A stretch of 64,000 nucleotides of DNA, taken from the NCBI GenBank assembly GCA_030562195.1, contig CM060203.1, positions 10,802,208-10,866,207 on the forward strand. Direction: 5' to 3'. The notes under the pieces are model-generated. The model saw only the letters and a program-made list of their open reading frames with translations, made no database searches and was not told the DNA's origin. Positions 1 through 12,600 of this stretch are shown piece by piece (within the stretch, counting starts at the first letter, position 1; every line of letters starts with the position of its first letter). The stretch comes from Nipponacmea schrenckii (lineage: Eukaryota > Mollusca > Gastropoda > Lottiidae). The translations under genes were made by a program, and so were the position numbers.

Positions 1-590
1 TAGATGAGTCATCTTTCTTGTTATTCGAGTTGACCCAACTTTGAAGATGCCCGATCAAATCAGAATATTACTTGTTATTTTTGTTATAAGATTTATTAAT
101 AGTTGTTGTGAACAACATCAGTAAAAGTAACTAGCATTTACATGTTTATTTGATTTGAATTACGGCACCAGCTATTTGCATATTTTCTGGGTTGTCTAAT
201 CTGTTTGGATTTAGTTTTTCAACGCAGTATTTACAAATTTGATATTTATGTGATATAAGATTAAGATTATTACATGTATTAGAATTACTACTTATAAGTA
301 AAAGCATACAACATATTCTTGGACATATTTTGTCACATTTCGTTACCCCATAGAAAAAATTTATAAAATGTTTATCTAGTTGAATATCCATATTATAATC
401 ATTGCATATTTTATTAATTAAAACATTATGGGTACGATATGGCACTTTAAAAAGTTGGCGAATGCATTTTCGCCAGCACAGTAAAAATTGCTATACTTCA
501 ATGGTAGAGGTCCCATAACTGGCAACTGTAGAGGGACATGCAAAAAGTTTTGAAAAGACGATATTGTAATGCCAGTTTGTTGTATTTCAG
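1..590. other. intron upstream of first visible exon, with insertion
   Basis: The first bases (TAGATGAGTCATC, then TTGTTATT) and the last twenty before the exon match the intron at 36927-36985 preceding the second copy of the same linker. About 500 nt in between is absent from that copy, so it is an insertion here or a deletion there. I see no exon or recognisable transposon ends in it. Confidence 0.5.
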
Positions 591-623
591 TAACGGCTGC
601 ACCAGTCACAACTGGAGTTTCTG
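591..623 (+). CDS. linker micro-exon E3, copy 1 (VTAAPVTTGVS)
   Basis: A 33-nt phase 1-1 exon between TTTCAG and GTGAGT. It is nearly identical to 36986-37018, where it follows the E module. An E module therefore probably lies just left of the window. Confidence 0.7.
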
Positions 624-3600
624 GTGAGTTTAAAATTTTTTGTTCAGTGTGTAATATTTGATATTTATGTTTGACATTTTACTTTCAATGTTCAGTACTT
701 GTCAACTTCCTAGGAATTCTTGAGAAACATAATGATTTATTAACTATAAAATAATATATATCATATTATATATGGTCCACCACTCAATGTTAATTTATGG
801 TAAATTACTATATATTTGCAATATATTAATATTTGCATTTCTGAGGCAAAAGAAAATACCTTTGAAAAGAAAATTTACCAACATTTTGAAGAGGAATGAA
901 AGATAGAGTGGTTCCGCCCTAGCTTGGACCATATACACCTTTCTTGGCACACAAACTGTTTTTAGGTAGTAATACACCTAAAGGAAAAGTAGTTTTATAC
1001 AATTTTCGTAAATAGTTTAGTACAATCTTTTTGGGTTGTAAATAGGTTTGTATATTTGATCATCAATTTTATTATTTTATTCTTTGAAAGGTTATGTTCT
1101 ATTATTAGTTTATTTTATATTTTCTCCCGTTTCTTTCAGGACCTGGTGTTTCAACAACTGCTGCTACTGGTACAACATCAAGTATGTTAATGTTTTTATT
1201 TAGATAATTATTAGTTGTACAAGAAGATTCAATTTATTGAAATTAAAAAACTATTTTATTTAATTGTATTTTGATGTCATAAAATAATTTATCATGTTTT
1301 TTAATGTATTTTACAGCACCATGTACCAAGGTCACTGGAATGGAAAACCCACAATTACTTCCTGCCAGTTATCTTGAACAACCAGCTGACTCACCATCAT
1401 CAGATAATCCTGAGAACTTAAGACCAGATTCACCAAATCCTTATACCATTCCTAATGTACCAACTGAGGGGGTTAACATTACAGTCCGTCTGTCACCAGA
1501 TGGTAATCCAATTCCTCTTGGAGATGTTGAAGCTATTGATACTGATAATGTTGATTCAATAGAAGTGTTTGTATTTGATGATAATACAAATGAATATGTA
1601 CCAATAGATGAAGTTACTGGATCTGTAAGTTGTTATGTTTTATAATCAGACATTTTTATATTTTTTATTTGTTTATGGGTTGATTTTGTTGTTGTTGTTG
1701 ATATGTTGATTTAAGTCATTCATTCTCTGAACTTGGTTTTTAGACACCAACAAAGAAAGTATTACCTGATGGAGTTGATACATCAAAAATTAAAATCCTT
1801 GTTAAACCTACAAATCCAAACAATCCAGTAGACATTAAATTAAAGATCCATGCCTGTTTTGAAGGTAATTTTGCGGAATGTTTTCCTTCTTATGATCTTT
1901 TTTACATTTACTTATTCTAATTATGTTTTGATGAAGAGTCATTTTTACTTTGAAATATTATTAAATGGTTAGTAGTTATACAGTTTTGTCATTTCCTATT
2001 CTTTATTTATTGCTAGAAACTCACCCTGTTGGTACAACAGAAGGACCTGTACCTGGAACTTCAGCAACAGAAGGACCAAAAGAAACACAACCAACACCAC
2101 CATCAATACCTACAACAGTTGGACCTTCAGGTAAAAAGATTTGATTAAGAAATTTCAAATGTATACCGCATACCAACACACAGAAAATACAATTGTCTTT
2201 CTGATGATATTTATTACTGATTGAGCAAAAAACTTTGTCTTGATTTCCGAACTAGCCAACAGATATATAACGATTGCAAGTCTCAGTTATTGCCTCCTTA
2301 ATTTTTCAAAGCTAAAATAGATCAACAATTTTATTTTTAAATTAAATTTTTTATAATTGTATTTAACAGAATGTACTGTGACAAATGGTATGGCTGATCC
2401 ACAAATAATACCTGATTCAAGTATCACTTCAACACCTACTGTTGATGTAACACAGATAAGACAAAACGGTGTAACTTTCCCTGTTGGACAGGCCACAGAA
2501 ATTATCATTGACCTAACACCAACATCTAATAGTGAAGTTGAAATAGGAAGTGTAACTGTTCCTGTAACAAATGTTGATTCAATTACTGTTACACCAATTG
2601 ATTCTGCTGGAATTGAAAAGGCTAGTGATGCTGTTACTACGGTAAGTTTGATCATGTGTTATTTGTTAGTTTGTAACCTAATAAGGCAGGACCAGTGAGG
2701 ACCAAGTGCCCTAAATGTATTTGGTATATCAAACCATGGCATGTCAAGTTATCAAGATATGTAAAAAGGCCTCTCATAGTTATAACAGTTCTATGACACT
2801 TTGTTTTAGAGGATTATTACAGTCTAATGTAACTGTTTATTTACTCAATAATTTTACTGTTTTATTACAGACTGTTTCTGGAAATATAGCTAGTGTTACT
2901 TTCCCTAATGATGTTCAAGGTGAAAAGATTAAAATAACCTTAACACCAACAGATACTGGTGCACCTATTGACACTACTGGTCCATTAGATGTTAGAGCAT
3001 GTTTTGAAGGTATGTATCTTCTTATTCAAGGCTAAATGCTTAAAGTTGAGAATAATAATAATAATTTTTTTATTTATTGATGCCTTTTTACTGTTGATTT
3101 ATTGATTGTTTTAGAAACTGTTGGGCCACAAACTACAGAAGGACCTGTATCTGGAACATCAGCAACAGAAGGACCACAACCAACACCACCATCAATACCT
3201 ACAACAGCTGGACCTTCTGGTAAGTTGAATGAATAAGATATATATTTGAATCATAACAAAAACATTTTCATGACCAAAAAAACAAAAAAAAACTTGTGAT
3301 AGGCAATTTGATTTATGTATCATTTGTGTTTTTTAGAAATTTGTGAAGAAATAAATGGTATGGAAAATCCTGCCTACATTCCTGATTCATATATTGATGG
3401 TTTAACTGCTGCACAAAAAACTACCTTAAGAAGTCCTACTGGTGTTGTCTCATTAGCAGCAAATAATGGTCCGATTACCATTACCTTGGGAGCCACTGAT
3501 ATCAGTCTAGGCTTCGTGGAATACAAAGATACTCAGAACCTTGCTAGAGTTGAAATAGAATTGATTTCTGTTAATGGAGATGTGACTGCTGTAACTGATA

Positions 3601-6600
3601 AAGTATGTATAGAGTGGAATATATGCTTCATAATAATATTTCTTATCTTAAAGACAACTATATTATTAGTTAATTCGAAAGTTTCATTGCAGTAAATCTA
3701 GTCAATAGATGATTATCATAGAATGTTTATTATAATAAGAATATATTCTCCATTTAAACAAATATAATTTCCATCTGAAAAATATCCATTCAAATAATTC
3801 TTTTTTCTGAATTCGCCATTGACCTTAAAACTTTAAAAGAAAGGTTAAATTTTGGCCTGTTGTTCTATTTTGATGTGGCCTTACTGTTGTCTGTTGTCTT
3901 CTTATGTAACAGTTTAGATACTAATGCCTATCTCTGTGAATGTTCAGCGTTTGGTTTTGTAATTTCAATCAATTTATAATTGTTAATTGAAAAGAGAAAT
4001 AAAAAACACAGCCACGTAAATATCCCCATACAAACCACATATATACAATGACAATCTGTCATGTATTTTTTTATAGCCTGCTCTCAATGCTGCAGGAAAT
4101 CAGAGAATAGATTTCAGACCTGAGGAAAAGGCTCAAAAGATAAAGATAACTTTTTATCCTGACAATGTGTCTGAAAATGTTGGATTCAGTTTAGATGTAC
4201 GAGCTTGTTTTGAAGGAACAGTTGGTCCAACCACAACAGGTCAGTAATTCACGATTTAGTGTCATGTCTAAGCTAAATGTATTGCAAACAATATTGTTTT
4301 ATGTCTTGTGTTTAGAAAAACAACTTTTAGATAATGTAAGAAATACAGAAATATAGTGATGCTTTCATTGAAAAGCCGGACTGAAACTGGGTAGATTTTC
4401 TTTTTCTCATCTCTAACCACTGGAGTATATGGAAATATGAGAAATCAATTAATCTAAATTTAAGGTCCAGGAACAGGAACCTCTGCCACTTTACCGCCAA
4501 CAGGTACATCAGCAACTTTACCGACAGGTACATCAGCTACTCTACCACCAACAGGTACATCAGCTACACTACCACCAACGGGTACATCAGCTACACTACC
4601 ACCAACAGGTACATCAGCTACTCTACCACCAACAGGCACATCAGCAACTCAACCACCAGCAGGTACATCAGCTACTCTACCACCAACAGGTACATCAGCA
4701 ACGCTACCACAAACAGGTACATCAGCTACTCTACCACCAACAGGTACATCGGCCACTTTACCGCCAACAGGTACATCAGCTACTCTACCAGCGACAGGTA
4801 CATCAGCTACTCTACCACCAACAGGTACATCTGCTACTTTACCGACAGGTACATCAGCTACTCTACCACCAACAGGTACTTTTTGTAGTTGATATTTATC
4901 ACTACATGAATATATATATTTATAAAAGAGTAAATAACGGGAAAGAAAAACTACGTTATCCTGCTAGCGTTTTCGCTCTTTAACAGAGTTCTTCAAGCAG
5001 TTTATTAAACACAATATATATCTACTGAACCCATGAACACAGTTTAAACTTTACAACATAGCACCATATGAAATCTCTGACTTACTCAATCTTAGAAACA
5101 AACAAAGGGGTTCTAATATACCCATTGTTTTGTCTATGCATCAAATAGCAAGACTTGATATGTACATAATGTTGATATACCAACACCAGAAATCCATTTA
5201 TATAGGTGACTCCAACTCAGATTAGAACTTCATACTGTTTCACAATTCCTCATGCATATAAATTTACTATTTAATCATGAATTATTATTATTTTATTCTT
5301 TGAATGTTTATATTCTATGATTAGTTCATTTCATATTTTCTCCTGTTTCTTTCAGGACCTGGTGTTTCAACAACTGCTGCTACTGGTACAACATCAAGTA
5401 AGCTAATGTTTATATTTAAATAATTATTAGTTGTACAAGAACATTCAATATATTTGAAACTAAAAAAATCCTTTTACTAAATTGTTATTTTTTTATGTTT
5501 AAAAGTAATTTACCAGAGTTAAATCTATCATATCTTTTAATTTATCTGACAGCACCATGTACCAAGGTCACTGGAATGGAAAACCCACAATTACTTCCTG
5601 CTAGTTATCTTGAACAGCCTGCTGACTCACCATCATCAGATAATCCTGAGAACTTAAGACCGGATTCACCAAGTCCTTATACAATTCCTAATGTACCAAG
5701 TGAGGGAGTTAACATTACAGTCCGCCTATCACCAGATGGTAGTCCAATTCCTCTTGGTGATGTTGAAGCTATTAATACTGATAATGTTGATTCAATAGAA
5801 GTGTTTGTATTTGATGATAATACAAATGAATATGTACCAATAGATGAAGTTACTGGATCTGTAAGTTGTTATGTTTTATAATCAGACCTTTTTATATTCT
5901 TTACTGTATGTATTTGTTTATGGGTTGATTTTGTTGTTGTTGGTATGTTGATTTAAGTTATTCATTCTCTCAACTTTTTTTTTAGACACCAACAAAGAAA
6001 GTATTACCTGATGGAGTTGATACATCCAAAATTAAAATCCTTGTTAAACCTACAAATCCAAACAATCCAGTTGACATTAAATTAAAGATCCATGCCTGTT
6101 TTGAAGGTAATTTTGGGGAGTGTTTTCCTTATTGTGATCTATTTTACATTGACTTGGTTTGAAGTTCTAATTATGTTTTGATGAAGATTCATTTTTACTT
6201 TAAAATATTATTAAAGGGTTAGAAGTTATACAGTTTTGTTATTTCCTATTCTTTATTTATTGATAGAAACCCACCCCGTTGGTACAACAGAAGGACCTGT
6301 ATCTGGAACTTCAGCAACAGAAGGACCAAAAGAAACACAACCAACACCACCATCAATACCTACAACAGTTGGACCTTCAGGTAAACAGATTTGATTAAGA
6401 AATTTCAAATGTATACAGCATACCAACAGAAAATACAATTGTCTTTCTGATGATATTTATTACTGATTGAGCGAAAAACTCTGTCTTCCAAACTAGCCAA
6501 CAGATATATAACGATTGCAAGTCTCAGTTATTGCCTTCTTAAGTTTCCAAAGCTAAAATAGATCATCAAATTTTTTTTTAAATTAAATTTTTCATAATTG

Positions 6601-9600
6601 TATTTAACAGAATGTACTGTGACAAATGGTATGGCTGATCCTCAAATAATACCTGATTCAAGTATCACTTCAACACCTACTGTTGATGTAACACAAATAA
6701 GACAAAACGGTGTATCTTTCCCTGCTGGACAGGCCCCAGAAATTATCATTGACTTAACACCAACATCCAATAGTGAAGTTGAAATAGGAAGTGTAACTGT
6801 TCCTGTAACAAATGTTGATTCAATTACTGTTACACCAATTGATTCTGCTGGAATTGAAAAGGCTAGTGATGCTGTTACTACGGTAAGTTTGATCATGTGT
6901 TATTTGTTAGGTTGTAACCTAATAAGGCAGGACCAGTGAGGACCAAGTGCCCTAAATGTGCAGTACAAGCTATTTGGTATATCAAACCATGGCATGTCAA
7001 GTTATCCAATATGTAAAAAGGCCTCTCACAGTGATAACAGTTCTATGACAATTTGTTTTAGAGCATTATTACAGTCTATTGTAACTGTTTATTTACTCAA
7101 TAATTTTACTGTTTTATTACAGACTGTTTCCGGAAATATAGGTAGTGTTACTTTCCCTAATGATGTTCAAGGTGACAAGATTAAAATAACATTAACACCA
7201 ACAGATACTGGTGCAAATGTTGACACTACTGGTCCATTAGATGTTAGAGCATGTTTTGAAGGTATGTATCTTCTTATTCAAGGCTAAATGTTTAAAGTTG
7301 AGAATAATAATCATACTCATTTTTTTTTTTATTTATTGATGCATTTTTACTGTTGTTTTATTGATTGTTTTAGAAACTGTTGGGCCACAAACTACAGAAG
7401 GACCTGTATCTGGAACATCAGCAACAGAAGGACCACAACCAACACCACCATCAATACCTACAACAGCTGGACCTTCTGGTAAGTTGAAAGAATAAGATAT
7501 ATATTTGAATCATAACAAAACATTTTCATGACCAAAAAAAACAATAAAAACTTGTGATAGGCAATTTGATTTATGTATCATTTGTTGTTTTAGAAATTTG
7601 TGAAGAAATAAATGGTATGGAAAATCCTGCCTACATTCCTGATTCATATATTGATGGTTTAACTGCTGCGCAAAAATCTACCTTGAGAAGTCCTACTGGT
7701 GTTGTCTCATTAGCAGCAAATAATGGTCCGATTACCATTACCTTAGGAGCCACTGATATCAGTCTAGGCTTCGTGGAATACAAAAATACTCAGAACCTTG
7801 CTAGAGTTGAAATAGAATTGATTTCTGTTAATGGAGATGTGACTGCTGTAACTGATAAAGTATGTATAGAGTGGAATATATGCTTCATAATAATATTTCT
7901 TATCTTAAAGACAACTATATTATTAGTTAATTCGAAAGTTTCATTGCAGTAAATCTAGTCAATAGTTGATTATCATAGAATGTTTATTATAATAAGAATA
8001 TATTCTCCATTTAAACAAGTATAATTTCCTTCTGAAAAATATCCATTCAAATAATTCTTTTGTCTGAATTCGTCATTGGCCTTAAAACTTTAAAAGAAAG
8101 GTTAAAGTTTGGCCTGTTGTTCTATTTTGATTTGGCCTTACTGTTGTCTGTTGTCTTCTTATGTAACAGTTTTGATATTAATGCCTATCTCTGTGAAGGT
8201 TCAGCGTTTGGTTTTGTAATTTCAATCAATTAATAACTGTTAATTGTAAAGAGAAATATAAAACACAGTCATGTAAATATCCCTATACAAACCATATTTT
8301 AAAAATGTCATTACTTACAATCTGTCATGTATTTTTTATAGCCTGCTCTCAATGCTGCAGGAAATCAGAGAATAGATTTCAGACCTGAGGAAAAGGCTCA
8401 AAAGATAAAGATAACTTTTTATCCTGACAATGTGTCTGAAAATGTTGGATTCAGTTTAGATGTACGAGCTTGTTTTGAAGGAACAGTTGGTCCAACCACA
8501 ACAGGTCAGTAATTCACGAATAAGCGTCATGTCTTAGCTAAATGTATTGCAAAAAATATTGTTTTATGCCTTGTGTTTAGAAAAACAAATTTTAGATAAT
8601 GTAAGAAACACAGAAATATAGTGATGCTTTCATTGAAAAACCGGACTAAAACTGGGTAGATTTTCTTTTTCTCATCTCTAACCACTTGAGTATATGGAAA
8701 TATGAGAAATCATTTAATTTTTTTTCATTTAAGGTATAGGAAAGGAACATTTCAATTTAAGGCCAACAGGAACCTCTGCCACTTTACCGACAGGTACATC
8801 AGCACTTCACCAACAGGTACATCAGCTACACTACCACCAACAGGTACATCAGCTACACTACCACCAACAGGTACATCAGCTACTCTACCACCAACAGGCA
8901 CATCAGCAACTCAACCACCAACAGGTACATCAGCTACTCTACCACCAACAGGTACATCAGCAACGCTACCACAAACAGGTACATCAGCTACTCTACCACC
9001 AACAGGTACATCGGCCACTTTACCGCCAACAGGTACATCAGCTACTCTACCACCAACAGGTACATCTGCTACTTTACCGACAGGTACATCAGCTACTCTA
9101 CCACCAACAGGTACTTTTTGTAGTTGATATTTATCACTACATGAATATATATATTTATAAAAGAGTAAATAACGGGAAAGAAAAACTACGTTATCCTGCT
9201 AGCGCTTTCGCTCTTTAACAGAGTTCTTCAAGCAGTTTATTAAACACAATATATATATACTGAACCCATGAACACAGTATAAACTTTACAACATAGCACC
9301 ATATGAAATCTCTGACTTACTCAATCGTAGAAACAAACAAAGGGGTTCTAATATACCCATTGTTTTGTCTATGCATCAAATAGCAAGACTTGATATGTAC
9401 ATAATGTTGATATACCAACACCAGAAATCCATTTATATAGGTGACTCCAACTCAGATTAGAACTTCATACTGTTTCACAATTCCTCATGCATATAAATTT
9501 ACTATTTAATCATGAATTATTATTATTTTATTCTTTGAATGATTATATTCATTTTATATTTCCTCCTGTTTCTTTCAGGACCTGGTGTTTCAACAACTGC

Positions 9601-12600
9601 TGCTACTGGTACAACATCAAGTAAGCTAATTTTTTTATTTAGATAATTATTAGTTGTACAAGAACCTTCAATATATTTGAAACTTAAAAATTCCTTTTAC
9701 TAAATTGTTATTTTTTTATGTTAAAAAGTAATTTACCAGAGTTATACCTAGCATATCTTTTAATTTATCTTACAGCACCATGTACCAAGGTCACTGGAAT
9801 GGAAAACCCACAATTACTTCCTGCCAGTTATCTTGAACAACCGGCTGACTCACCATCATCAGATAATCCTGAAAACTTAAGACCGGATTCACCAAGTCCT
9901 TATACCATTCCTAATGTGCCAAGTGAGGGAGTTAACATTACAGTCCGTCTATCACCAGATGGTAGTCCAATTCCTCTTGGTGATGTTGAAGCTATTAATA
10001 CTGATAATGTTGATTCAATAGAAGTGTTTGTATTTGATGATAATACAAATGAATATGTACCAATAGATGAAGTTACTGGATCTGTAAGTTGTTATGTTTT
10101 ATAATCAGACCTTTTTATATTGTTTACTGAATGTATTTGTTCATGGGTTGATTTTGTTGTTGTTGGTATGTTGATTGAAGTTATTCATTCTCTTAACTTG
10201 TTTTTAGACACCAACAAAGAAAGTATTACCTGATGGAGTTGATACATCCAAAATTAAAATCCTTGTTAAACCTACAAATCCAAACAATCCAGTTGACATT
10301 AAATTAAAGATCCATGCCTGTTTTGAAGGTAATTTTGGGGAGTGTTTTCCTTATTATGACCTATTTTACATTGACTTGGTTTGAGGTTCTAATTATGTGA
10401 TGAAGATTCATTTTTACTTAAAAATATTATTTAATGGTTAGAAGTTATACAGTTTTGTCATTTCCTATTCTTTATTTATTGATAGAAACTCACCCTGTTG
10501 GTACAACAGAAGAACCTGTATCCGGAACTTCAGCAACAGAAGGACCAAAAGAAACACAACCAACACCACCATCAATACCTACAACAGTTGGACCTTCAGG
10601 TAAAAAGATTTGATTAAGAAATTTCAAATGTATACCGCATACCAACACACAGAAAATACAATTGTCTTTCTGATGATATTTATTATTGATTGAGCAAAAA
10701 ACATTGAAACAGGTTTCTTACTTGTTGTCTTGATTTCGAAACTAGCCAACAGATATACAATGATTGCAAGTGTCAGTTATTGCCTCTATTAGTTTCCAAA
10801 TCTAAAATAGATCATAAGTTTTTCTTTTAAATTAAATTTTATTTAATTGTATTTAACAGAATGTACTGTGACAAATGGTATGGCTGATCCACAAATAATA
10901 CCGGATTCAAGTATCACATCAATACCTATTGTTGATGCTACACAAATAAGACAAAATGGTGTATCTTTCCCTGCTGGACAAACTCCAGAAATTGTCATTG
11001 ACCTAACACCATCATCTAATAGTGAAGTTGAAATAGGAAGTGTAACTGTTCCTGTAACAAATGTTAAATCAATTACTGTTACACCAATTGATTCTGCTGG
11101 TATTGAAAAGACTAGTGATGCTGTAACTACGGTAAGTTTGATCATGTGTTATTTGTTAGTTTGTAACCTAATAAGGCAGGACCAGTGAGGACCAAGTGCC
11201 CTAAGTGTACGAAATATATGGTATATCATATATAAAAAGGTCTCTCACAGTGATAACTGTGCTATGACATTTTGTTTTAGAGTATTATTACAGTCTACTG
11301 TAACTGTTTATTTAATAATTTACTGTTTTGACTGATTTATTACAGACCGTTTCTGGAAATACGGCTAGTGTTGCTTTCCCTAATAATGTTCAAGGTGAAA
11401 AGATTAAAATAACATTAACACCAACAGATACTGGTGCAAATGTTGACACTACTGGTCCATTAGATGTTAGAGCATGTTTTGAAGGTATGTATCGTCTTAT
11501 TCAAGGCTTAATGTTTAAAGTCAAGAATAATAATCATACTCATTTTTTTTTTCATTTTTTTCACTGTTGATATTTTAATTCTTTTAGAAACTGTTGGACT
11601 TGGAGTTTCCCCAACTCTTATCCCACAAACCACAGAAGGACCTGTATCTGGAACATCAGCAACAGAAGGACCACAACCAACACAACCAACACCACCATCA
11701 ATCCCTACAACAGCTGGACCTTCTGGTAACTTAAAAGATTAAGATATATATTTAAATCATACCTAAAACATTTTTGTGAAAAAAAAAAAAAAAAAAAACT
11801 TTTGATAGGCAAACATGGCAATGTTGACATTTACATTTGGTATCTAAAAATACATCTGATTTTGTAGGCTATTATGGTGGCATGTTTTGATCTAATTCTT
11901 GATTCTTATAACAATCCTAATGTGATAAATGATACTGATATTCACCACTTTTATACGCCCAAATCATAATATGGCCGTATATTGTCGTCATCTCTATCCG
12001 TCCGTCCGTCGGTCCGTCCGTCCATCCGTCCACAATTACTTGTGATGAGATCTCGGACAATTTCGAAATTGGCGATTTTTCGATGAACGGTTTTTAAGTT
12101 ATTGCACTTGAAAAAGTCAAAACGTTTCAGAATTGGCTTGTGAACGCGAAAGAGACTACAGTTGTCATCGGATTTGAATGAAACTGTTTGTGATCATTTA
12201 TATTGATGAAATCGTGTAATTGCCCTTGACTTAGTCAAAACGCATTGAAAACAGTTTTCATTTGATGTGAATGGAAATTTGTGTGATCATTTATTTTGAT
12301 GAGGTGCTGGAAAAGTTTAATAGTGACGACATTTCAGTGAACGGTTTTTGAGTTCTTGCCCTTGACTTAGTCAAAACACGTTGAAATATACTTGTGAATG
12401 CGATAGACAAAACTGTTTTCATTTGATTTGAATGAAATTTGGAGTAAACATTGAAGTTGATGAGATCTCGGTCAAGTTTCGAAAGTGACGATTTTTTCAA
12501 TGAACTGTTTTTGAGTTATTGCACTTGACTTGACAAAATTGACTAGTAAATGCAATAGAGACTAGGTTTCATCTGATCTGAAAGAAATTTGGTGTGAACA

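Noticed and set aside
146..445. Cys-rich minus-strand ORF of 99 codons
   Set aside because: Lies in an intron insertion with no homologue in the paralogous intron, no splice support and no family recognised.
10843..11145. Recurring minus-strand ORFs starting MIKLTVVTASLVFSIP that look like signal peptides
   Set aside because: Exact antisense of B exon 1, repeated at every B copy; the apparent signal peptide is the complement of the strand-like core.
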